From assembly GCA_964462985.1 (NCBI GenBank), contig CAYXAA010000069.1:1-11284 (forward strand): a stretch of DNA of 11,284 nucleotides, written 5' to 3'. Each line of letters starts with the position of its first letter. The first letter of the stretch is position 1. Position numbers and translations under genes: made by a program. Shown here piece after piece: positions 1 to 6,181 of this stretch. Below the pieces are notes generated by a model. It saw only the letters and a list, made by a program, of their open reading frames with translations, made no database searches and was not told the DNA's origin. This stretch comes from CAYXAA01 sp964462985 (GTDB lineage: Bacteria > Pseudomonadota > Alphaproteobacteria > Rhizobiales > Stappiaceae).

Positions 1-68
1 ACAAAGATTGCCCGCGCATTGATCTCGGTGCCCGAGGCGGGAGCGCCTACCGATAGGATTCTGGCCAT
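1..68 (-). CDS. Possible 5' end of a leftward gene, cut by the window edge; unrecognised
   Basis: An open frame runs leftward from an ATG at 66-68 to the window edge. It reads MARILSVGAPASGTEINARA with no stop. In the same frame the reading stays open a few codons upstream (LRLAFLAGL) to a TGA, so a TTG or CTG start slightly further up is also possible. No clear ribosome binding site is visible. I do not recognise the protein from 22 residues. It lies just downstream of, and on the same strand as, a GntR/FCD regulator remnant, and such regulators often precede the catabolic genes they control. That layout is the main reason to list it. It may equally be chance or part of the same decayed region. 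Confidence 0.2.
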   Translation of the reverse strand, partial: MARILSVGAPASGTEINARAIF

Positions 69-162
69 GAGGCCGGCCAGGAATGCCAACCGTAAAGTTC
101 AGTTGCTGGCGAAAGAGCGGCCGGGCCCGCGAACCGCTTGTCGGGACGAGATCGCGCCGGAA

Positions 163-285
163 CTATGGCGCTGAGAACATCATTCTCATGCGGGTGAGGC
201 CTGCCTTCTCAATATGCTGGCGTGCCGCTGCCTCCGCGGCATCAGGATCGCGCCTTTCGATTGCGTCGAGGATTACCACGTTGCG
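163..285 (-). pseudogene. Remnant of a GntR-family regulator (C-terminal end of FCD domain)
   Basis: Read leftward, these bases give a peptide that starts RNVVILDAIERRDPDAAEAA and continues with an H-I-E-K-A segment to MMFSAP and a TAG stop at 163-165. The pattern I-L-x-A-I-x-x-R-D-x-x-A-A-x-x-A-x-x-x-H is the last-helix region of the FCD ligand-binding domain found in FadR/GntR regulators. In that family the conserved His helps bind a metal or ligand. A TAA at 286-288 interrupts the frame directly upstream. I could find neither the rest of the FCD domain nor the winged-helix DNA-binding domain in any frame up to about 420. A complete family member has about 220-250 residues and only about 40 remain. 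The call is inferred from motif pattern alone, and a short chance match is possible. Confidence 0.5.
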
Positions 286-378
286 TTACCCGCGGTTAAC
301 GTCGTTGCTGCGGGATCGGCCCGTATTTCCCGTTTGGGGCTAGTCCGATGACAGGGCACAGCTTATGGTTCCTGAGTT

Positions 379-409
379 TCATCTTGTTTCTTGCGCAGCG
401 ACAAGATGA
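379..409. repeat. 9-bp perfect inverted repeat (hairpin or operator-like)
   Basis: TCATCTTGT at 379-387 is repeated inverted as ACAAGATGA at 401-409, with 13 bases between the arms. The match can be extended outward by one T-G wobble (378/410) and one T-A pair (377/411). No T-run follows on either strand, so it is a poor terminator candidate. It lies in the gene-poor stretch between the regulator remnant and the RTX gene and could be an operator or a decayed element. Its function is unknown. Confidence 0.3.
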
Positions 410-474
410 GAAGTCGGGCCTGCCACGCCGATAGTGGGTAGTCTCAACGTCGAAGTTTGTAGCTGGGGGAGATT

Positions 475-552
475 ATGACAATTTTGAATTTGCCGCGCGA
501 CTATGGTTTCCGTCAAAGAGACCTTTCTAGTCATTTGAGAACTTTGCAATAG
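475..552 (+). CDS. Possible 25-residue ORF with a good ribosome binding site
   Basis: A purine-rich GGGGGAGA at 465-472 sits two bases before an ATG at 475. The frame reads MTILNLPRDYGFRQRDLSSH plus five residues to a TAG at 550-552. I recognise no family and see no membrane segment. It may be a small peptide, the 5' stump of a lost gene, or coincidence. The ribosome binding site is stronger than expected by chance but sits very close to the start. Apart from this ORF and the inverted repeat, I see nothing convincing in 290-756. Confidence 0.2.
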   Translation: MTILNLPRDYGFRQRDLSSHLRTLQ

Positions 553-756
553 ATTGTGGCCTAATTGCCGAGCACGTTTGGCGCACGTCTCGACAGCCAA
601 TCGTGCCGCAAAATTCAAGGCAAATGCCTTCTGCACCGACATCCATCTTCCGGTCCGGAGTGTGGTGGCCTGCGCCGGTAAGGGCGGTACAGGGGCGTGT
701 GCGGTTGTCTGGAATCTGGCGGAAAGTCAGGCACTTGTATTGGGGGAAACACAGAA

Positions 757-2210
757 ATGCCTTCAGCAACAGTGACTCCAACCTCTGACGCAACGTTCAG
801 CTTCAGCGATTTTGTAGCATTCTTGCACTGGGGCTTATCGGAAGCTTCGATCAGCAACACGACGTCGAGTGGGTTCAGGATCAGCGGGATGGATCCGTTC
901 GGAAACTCGGTTGTTGCTACCGTCAGCGGCGTCGGCCTTGCCTACGACGGCATCGGCTCTCCCAGCGGCGGTATCATCGAGAACATCGTGGTCTCCGTTG
1001 GGGGTGTCGTTCAGGGCACCATTTCCACCAGCATCGCAGTTTCGCAAATGAGGCCGATCGTCGAGGCCGAGATTGTTGGCTCGGATAGCTCCGCAATTGA
1101 AGATTATCTTCTCGGCTTTGACTGGACCTACCACGGTACCAGTGCTCCCGACATAACGCCGTCCACAGTGGGAGACTCTGTCGTGTTCAACCCGAGAGGG
1201 AACGACGTCTTCAACGTGAACGGAGGCAACGACAACATCTTTGCCGGCGACGGCAATGACACGATCAACGGAGGCGGCGGCAATGACACGCTCCGCGGCG
1301 GGGCCGGTGGTGATGACATCCGCGGGGCAGCCGGAGCCGACTTGATCTATGGTGAAAACGGCTGGGATCGGATCTGGGGCGGCGGCGGCAACGATACGAT
1401 CAACGGTGGCGCCGGCAATGACACGCTCCGCGGTGGCGCCGGCGGCGACCGGATCAGCGGGGCAGCCGGAGCCGACTTGATCTATGGTGAAAACGGCTGG
1501 GATCGGATCTGNNNNNNNNNNNNNNNNNNNNNNNNNNNNNNNNNNNNNNNNNNNNNNNNNNNNNNNNNNNNNNNNNNNNNNNNNNNNNNNNNNNNNNNNN
1601 NNNNNNNNNNNCCGGCAATGACACGCTCCGCGGTGGCGCCGGCGGCGACCGGATCAGCGGGGCAGCTGGAGCCGACGTGATCTATGGTGAAAACGGCTGG
1701 GATCGGATTTGGGGCGGTGGCGGCAATGACACGATCAACGGTGGCGCGGGCAATGACACGCTTCGCGGCGGGGCCGGCGGCGATCGGATCAGCGGCGCAA
1801 CCGGGGCCGACGTGATCTATGGCGAGAACGGCTGGGACCGGATCTGGGGCGGCGGCGGTAGCGATACGCTCTTTGGGGGGACCGGTAACGACCGCATTGA
1901 CGGCGGATCGGGCCGCGACATCATAGATGGCGGCCAGGGCAACGACACGCTGACGGGCGGAGCCGGGAATGACGTCTTCGTCTTTTCCGGTACGTTCGGA
2001 AATGATGTGATCACGGATTTCAATAGCTCGAACGGTGCCGAGCAGATCGACCTGTCGGGCGTGGCTGCCATCACGAACTGGGCGGACTTGTCCGCCAACC
2101 ACATGTCGCAGGTCGGCAATGACGTGCTGATTGACGATCTGGCGGGCAACACGATCCGGCTTAGCGGCGTCACCCTTGCCAGCCTGGACGCCGGCGATTT
2201 CCTGTTCTGA
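757..2210 (+). CDS. RTX-repeat calcium-binding protein, type I-secreted (contains a scaffold gap)
   Basis: Residues 1 to about 145 form an N-terminal region I cannot assign to a family. A long block of calcium-binding nonapeptides of the type GGxGxDxUx (such as NGGAGNDTL and RGGAGGDRI) follows. The C-terminal region runs from NDVFVFSG through FGNDVITDF and GNDVLIDDL and ends GDFLF. RTX repeats bind calcium and fold after export. The hydrophobic aspartate-containing end and the lack of an N-terminal signal peptide fit type I (ABC/HlyD/TolC) secretion. No transporter genes are visible here. I chose ATG 757 because GGGGGA at 742-747 precedes it. The in-frame ATG at 697 adds 20 residues without RTX-like character. 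The 100-N run at 1512-1611 hides part of the repeats. With the minimal 35-base gap the protein would have 462 residues. No catalytic domain is visible, so the role (adhesin, surface layer, biofilm or other) is unknown. Confidence 0.85.
1201..1985 (+). repeat. RTX repeat tract with a 135-bp (5 x 9 residue) higher-order unit
   Basis: The nonapeptides are arranged in a higher-order unit of five: YGENGWDRI, WGGGGNDTI, NGGAGNDTL, RGGAGGDRI, SGAAGADLI. This is 45 residues or 135 bases. Full units start at 1348 and 1683. Partial units flank the gap (1483-1511 and 1612-1682), and a degenerate copy starts at 1818. The units are nearly identical at DNA level, which suggests recent duplication or gene conversion. 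Repeats before 1348 and after about 1845 are more divergent. Confidence 0.85.
1512..1611. other. Scaffold gap of exactly 100 N
   Basis: There are exactly 100 unknown bases, a conventional placeholder for a gap of unknown size. It lies inside near-identical 135-bp repeats, so it is probably an assembly failure and not biology. Aligning the flanks to the complete unit shows that the shortest possible missing piece is 35 bases, plus any number of 135-base units. Confidence 0.95.
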
Positions 2211-2236
2211 CCGTCTGGCAAAGGTGAACAACCTGC

Positions 2237-2265
2237 ACGAGGCTTCACAGATTGTGGAGCCTCGT
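2237..2265 (+). terminator. Terminator-like hairpin after the RTX gene
   Basis: ACGAGGCT at 2237-2244 pairs perfectly with AGCCTCGT at 2258-2265. The stem continues inward through a T-G wobble and CACA/TGTG to a three-base loop, giving about 13 bp. CTCTTGTCCT follows, which is only moderately T-rich. It lies 27 bases after the RTX stop codon, as expected for an intrinsic terminator, though the weak T-tract leaves its efficiency uncertain. Confidence 0.6.
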
Positions 2266-2745
2266 CTCTTGTCCTGCGCCTCGGCTCGGCTGCTGATCTG
2301 GGTGCCGAATGGCAAGAGGCCGCGATCCGGCATGGGCATCGATATCGGCCGTGCCGAGGCTTACGTTGCTTTCGGCGAGCTCGACGGCGAAAATGTATTG
2401 GCATGCCGGGTGGAAGAAGGCGGGTTCTGGCGGCATAGATAGCTGGTCGCCCTACGCGTCGAGCCTAATGGCTGGTTCCCGCGTTCGCGATGGCGTGACG
2501 AGATGCGCCGCACGAGATCGCAGTGACGAGCGGTGATATTGCCCGCCGCCTTGCCATTTCGGATGTGCCTGGCTTGGTCCCGTACCCTTCGCACCGGTCG
2601 GCATAGTAGGCGATGATGTCTGATTGGTCGGCGGTGGCAAACCATGCCGGACTGCCTAGTCTACCAACACCACTATATTGGCAGCTGTTAGAAGGGTGAG
2701 CGCGGACGCTGCGAGAACTTGAATCCATCGGCCCCCATTTGGTGG
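2266..2745. other. Gene-poor stretch
   Basis: I see no supportable gene here on either strand. Short open frames exist, for example one starting at 2332 (MGIDIGRAEAYVAFGELDGE...) that ends at 2442. None has a convincing ribosome binding site or a family signature, and they overlap on both strands. No tRNA-like or insertion-sequence end structures were recognised. The stretch may hold decayed genes between the RTX gene and the CRISPR locus. Confidence 0.4.
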
Positions 2746-3075
2746 TTATCGAGCGCACTGCAATCCCAGCGTTTTGTCTCCGTATTGGATGCCCGAAGGC
2801 TTTTTGTCCTTGTAGATCATTTGGATGACCATATGCCTTCCGTCCGGGCAGGAAGCCTCATAGCCGCCAAGGCCGAAGACCCATTTTGCTTTGCAGATCG
2901 AGCCGACTCCTTTCCGAATCTCGGTGAAAGCCGTCTCGTGATCACTGTTATGAAACAGCACGACGAGCGTGTTTCCTTCGTCGGCAAACAAAACATTAGA
3001 ACACGTATCGGCAAGAGCAGAAGTCGAGAAAAGGATGGAGAGCGCGGTGGCAATTGCGCTTGATGCTCGCGACAT
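2746..3075 (-). CDS. Small exported protein with four cysteines; hypothetical
   Basis: This 109-residue protein begins MSRASSAIATALSILF and continues STSALA before DTCSN. This is a typical Sec signal peptide with an AxA-type cleavage site after about residue 22. The mature part, about 87 residues, contains four cysteines (in DTC, SIC, ASC and LQC contexts), which could form two disulfides in the periplasm. It ends with the segment YGDKTLGLQCAR. I chose the ATG at 3073-3075 because the signal peptide starts there and GAGAAA lies just upstream. A longer in-frame start at 3147 would bury the signal peptide behind 24 extra residues. I do not recognise the family. It is transcribed divergently from the cas operon across about 186 bases. 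Nothing in its sequence suggests a CRISPR role. Confidence 0.65.
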   Translation of the reverse strand: MSRASSAIATALSILFSTSALADTCSNVLFADEGNTLVVLFHNSDHETAFTEIRKGVGSICKAKWVFGLGGYEASCPDGRHMVIQMIYKDKKPSGIQYGDKTLGLQCAR

Positions 3076-3202
3076 TGAATATTTCTCGCGTTGTTCCGAC
3101 TGAGATAGGCTCAAGCTGGCGTGGTGAAACCCTCCCAAGACAGGCAATTTCCGCGATCACCGGTCCGGCAAGCGTTAACCGAATTTGCCAATCCCTCCAT
3201 CG

Positions 3203-3232
3203 TAGACTCCGAAGCGTCATATGGCATATTAT
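3203..3232 (+). promoter_or_regulatory. Candidate sigma-70-like promoter for the cas operon
   Basis: TAGACT at 3203-3208 (four of six matches to TTGACA) lies 18 bases before TATTAT at 3227-3232. This predicts a transcript start near 3239, about 23 bases before the cas3 ATG. It sits in the AT-richer divergent intergenic stretch between the small exported protein gene and cas3. The call is pattern-based only. Confidence 0.4.
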
Positions 3233-3261
3233 TTCAAAATTCGAACTTTTCATCGCATTTC

Positions 3262-5502
3262 ATGTTTTATGCCCATACGACCGCCGACCGGACCAAGGCC
3301 GATTGGCAGCCGCTCAACGATCATCTTCTCGGAGTCGCCGGCCTGGCGGCTGAGTTCGCAGCAGGTTTCGGCGGCTCGAACGCCGCGCAACTGGCGGGGC
3401 TGCTCCACGATCTCGGCAAATATGCACCGGCCTTCCAGCGCTATCTTGAGGGGCGTGGGCCGAGCATCGATCACTCGACGGCCGGAGCCCGGCAGGCCGC
3501 GACCCTGACGCTTGAGCGCTTCGACCGGCTGGTGGCCGAGTTGATCGCCTATGCCGTGGCCGGCCATCACGCCGGATTGCCGGACAAGACGGGTGAGACT
3601 GCGTCGCTGACCGGCCGGCTTCAGAAGACAGGCGCGCCGCTCGACCCGGTCTGGCGCGACGAAATCCCGTTCAAGGCCGCCGACCTGCTGCCGCAGCGTT
3701 TTGCCTGGCATGAGCAGCGGGAACGCTACGCCTTTCAGCTCGGCTTCCTGGGGCGCATGCTGTTCTCCTGCCTGGTCGACGCCGACTTCCTCGACACCGA
3801 GGCGTTCTATGCCAAGCAGGAGGGGCGGCCGGTCGACCGCGACTGGCCGCGGCTGCCGGACATCGTCGAGCGGCTGACCGGCGCATTCGATACTTATATG
3901 GCGGCAAAGCAGGCGGGCGCCGAACCTTCGGCGCTCAACCGCCTGCGCGGCGCCATTTTCGACCATGTCCGTGCCAAGGCGGCCCTGGCACCGGGGCTCT
4001 TTACCCTCGACGTCCCGACCGGCGGCGGCAAGACGCTTGCCTCGCTCGGCTTCGCCCTCGACCACGCCAGACGCCATGGCCTTCAACGCATCGTCTACGC
4101 CATTCCGTTCACGTCGGTGATCGACCAGACGGCGGCAGTGTTCCGCGATGTCCTCGGTGAGGGCGTGGTGCTGGAGCATCACTCGGCGATCGATGAGGAC
4201 AAGATGCCGCGGGATGGCAGGGCAGGGCGGGACAAGCTGCGGCTCGCCACGGAGAATTGGGCGGCGCCCGTGGTGGTGACGACCAATGTTCAACTGTTCG
4301 AGAGCCTTTTTGCCGCTCGCCCGTCGCGCTGTCGCAAGCTGCACAATCTGGCAGAAAGCGTGATTGTGCTCGACGAGGCGCAGACGATCCCGCTGCACGT
4401 GCTGAAGCCGTGCGTCGCCGCGCTCGACGAATTGGCCCGCAACTACGGGTCGTCGGTGGTGCTATGCACGGCGACGCAGCCGGCGCTTGCCGCCCCGCGT
4501 TTCGTAGGCGGGCTGACGCTTCCGCCCGAGCGGGAACTGGCGCCGGACCCGGAGGGGCTGCATGACAGGCTGCGGCGCGTGGGCCTGCGGATCGAGCCGC
4601 AACCGATGACCGACGCCGCGCTCGTGGCGGCGCTGTCGCGTCACGAGCAAGGTCTTGTCATCGTCAACAGCCGGGTGCATGCGCTCAGGCTTTACCGGGC
4701 GGCGCAAGCGGAAGGGCTCGAAGGGCTGGTGCATCTAACAACGCGGCAGACCGCGACCGACCGCCGCGAGATCCTCGCCGCCGTCCGGGCGCGTCTCGAT
4801 GCGACCGACCCGCGCCCGTGCCGCCTGATTGCGACGTCGCTGATCGAGGCAGGGGTCGACATCGACTTTCCGCGCGTGTGGCGGGCCGAGGCCGGGCTCG
4901 ACCAGATCATCCAGGCCGCCGGCCGCTGCAACCGCGAGGGCCGGCGAAAGGTGGACGACAGCATCGTTACGGTGTTCCGACCGGCGGACGCCAAGACGCC
5001 ATCGGAAATCGCGGGGTTCGCCGCCGCGACGAGGCGCACCATAGCCCATCATTCAGACCTGCTGACGCCGACGGCGATCGAGCGTTATTTCCAGGAGGTT
5101 TATTGGCAAAAAGGAGAGGAACTTGACCGGGACAAGGTCGTGGAGTGCTTCAAGATCAGCGCCGGCGCGACGGATTTTCCCTACCGCAGCGTGTCGGAGA
5201 AATTCCGCCTGATCGAAAGCGGCATGGCGCCGGTGATCATTGCGATCGAGGATGAGCCGAGGGCGGCGCTCGGCGCCTTGCGGAGCGGCCAGACGCCGAG
5301 CGTCGTGGCGCGGCGGCTGCAGCCCTATCTCGTGCAGGTGCCGCCAAACGAGCGGGATCGGTTGATCGCCAACGGTCACGTCGCCTTCGAAGGCTTCGGC
5401 GATCAGTTCGCCGTGCTGAAGACGGACCGTTTCTACAGCCGCGATATCGGGCTGGAGTGGGAGCGGGCGGACGAATTGGGGGTGGACGACAACATAATTT
5501 GA
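3262..5502 (+). CDS. cas3: Cas3 nuclease-helicase, type I-C
   Basis: Cas3 is recruited by target-bound Cascade, nicks the displaced strand, and unwinds and degrades the invader in the cytoplasm. The protein has 746 residues. An N-terminal HD nuclease domain carries H21, the HD pair H49-D50 (LLHDLGK), H71, and H102-H103 (GHHAG). The superfamily 2 helicase follows, with Walker A PTGGGKT near 252-258, DEAQ at 371-374 (Walker B, DExQ instead of DExH), a TATQ motif III, motif V ATSLIEAGVDID from 524, and motif VI QAAGRCNR at 551-558. All key residues are present, so it should be active. I chose ATG 3262 (MFYAHTT) because homologous wording begins there. The frame is open back to 3121 but that part is low-GC and unlike coding sequence. 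No clear ribosome binding site precedes the start. It is first in the operon, 13 bases before cas5c. Confidence 0.95.
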   Translation: MFYAHTTADRTKADWQPLNDHLLGVAGLAAEFAAGFGGSNAAQLAGLLHDLGKYAPAFQRYLEGRGPSIDHSTAGARQAATLTLERFDRLVAELIAYAVAGHHAGLPDKTGETASLTGRLQKTGAPLDPVWRDEIPFKAADLLPQRFAWHEQRERYAFQLGFLGRMLFSCLVDADFLDTEAFYAKQEGRPVDRDWPRLPDIVERLTGAFDTYMAAKQAGAEPSALNRLRGAIFDHVRAKAALAPGLFTLDVPTGGGKTLASLGFALDHARRHGLQRIVYAIPFTSVIDQTAAVFRDVLGEGVVLEHHSAIDEDKMPRDGRAGRDKLRLATENWAAPVVVTTNVQLFESLFAARPSRCRKLHNLAESVIVLDEAQTIPLHVLKPCVAALDELARNYGSSVVLCTATQPALAAPRFVGGLTLPPERELAPDPEGLHDRLRRVGLRIEPQPMTDAALVAALSRHEQGLVIVNSRVHALRLYRAAQAEGLEGLVHLTTRQTATDRREILAAVRARLDATDPRPCRLIATSLIEAGVDIDFPRVWRAEAGLDQIIQAAGRCNREGRRKVDDSIVTVFRPADAKTPSEIAGFAAATRRTIAHHSDLLTPTAIERYFQEVYWQKGEELDRDKVVECFKISAGATDFPYRSVSEKFRLIESGMAPVIIAIEDEPRAALGALRSGQTPSVVARRLQPYLVQVPPNERDRLIANGHVAFEGFGDQFAVLKTDRFYSRDIGLEWERADELGVDDNII

Positions 5503-5515
5503 GGGGGCGGGGGAA

Positions 5516-6181
5516 GTGCCTTTCGGTATCAATCTATTGGTTTCCGGTGACTACGCCTGTTTCACGCGGCCGGAGATGAAGGTCGAGCGCGTCAGCTACG
5601 ACGTCATGACGCCGTCGGCTGCGCGTGGCATTCTGGAAGCCATCCATTGGAAGCCGGCGATCCGCTGGGTGGTCGACGCGATCCATGTGCTGAAGCCGAT
5701 CCGGTTTCAGTCGATCCGCCGCAACGAGGTCGGCGCCAAGGCGCCGGTCGCCAGGGTCCGGTCGGCGATGCGTTCCGGTGCCGTCGGCGATCTCATCCTC
5801 GTCGCCGATGACAACCGCCAGCAACGCGCTGCAACGGTGCTGTCCGACGTCGCCTATGTCATCGCCGCCCATTTCGAGCTGACCGACAAGGCCGGCGCCG
5901 AAGACAATGAGGGCAAGCACCTCGATATCTTCAACCGCCGCGCCCGCAAGGGCCAGTGCTTCCATCAGCCCTGTCTCGGCACCCGCGAGTTCTCGGCGCG
6001 GTTCTCGCTGATCGAGCCGGATGAGCCGCTGCCCGCGGCGATCGACGAAAGCCGCGACCTCGGCTTCATGCTCTGGGACATCGACCATACGAGGGACAGG
6101 GCCTCGCTGTTCTTTCGAGCGGTGCTGGAGCAGGGGGTGCTCCACGTGCCGCAGCCCGACTCGCCGGAGATCCGCCGATGA
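5516..6181 (+). CDS. cas5c: Cas5c (Cas5d), crRNA-processing endoribonuclease and Cascade subunit
   Basis: Type I-C systems lack Cas6. Cas5c cuts the array transcript at the repeat hairpin and stays on the 5' handle within Cascade. The 221-residue protein begins MPFGINLLVSGDYACFTRPE, and the segment VERVSYDVMTPSAARGILEA after it is diagnostic for the subtype. The GTG start at 5516 follows GAGGGGG (5501-5507) with good spacing. In Bacillus halodurans Cas5d the catalytic residues are Tyr46, Lys116 and His117. By motif alignment (IYWKP there, IHWKP here) the Tyr position is His44. The Lys-His pair is kept as K134-H135 in NEGKHLDIF. The gene starts 13 bases after cas3, and its stop overlaps the cas8c start as ATGA (6178-6181). 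Confidence 0.95.
   Translation: MPFGINLLVSGDYACFTRPEMKVERVSYDVMTPSAARGILEAIHWKPAIRWVVDAIHVLKPIRFQSIRRNEVGAKAPVARVRSAMRSGAVGDLILVADDNRQQRAATVLSDVAYVIAAHFELTDKAGAEDNEGKHLDIFNRRARKGQCFHQPCLGTREFSARFSLIEPDEPLPAAIDESRDLGFMLWDIDHTRDRASLFFRAVLEQGVLHVPQPDSPEIRR

Noticed and set aside
697..756. Upstream ATG extending the RTX protein by 20 residues
   Set aside because: The ATG at 757 has a ribosome binding site (742-747) and begins the part that looks like protein. The extension is cysteine/glycine-rich and unlike the rest.
1482..2339. Long open frame on the - strand opposite the RTX repeats
   Set aside because: It mirrors the repeat tract, crosses the N gap and shows low-complexity Ala/Pro/Val composition, so it is a shadow of the RTX gene.
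2332..2442. 36-residue ORF MGIDIGRAEAYVAFGELDGE...
   Set aside because: It looks faintly protein-like and may be a gene relic, but it has no ribosome binding site and no family I can name.
2465..2758. 97-residue - strand open frame containing DIIAYYADRCEGYG
   Set aside because: There is no ribosome binding site and no recognised domain, and it overlaps the end of the better-supported small exported protein gene.
3121..3261. 47-codon upstream extension of cas3
   Set aside because: The frame is open, but the DNA is AT-richer intergenic sequence with a candidate promoter inside it, and Cas3-like wording begins at MFYAHTT.
3250..4398. Long - strand open frame opposite cas3
   Set aside because: High-GC DNA keeps antisense frames open. 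It has no recognisable family, and cas3 on the + strand is certain.
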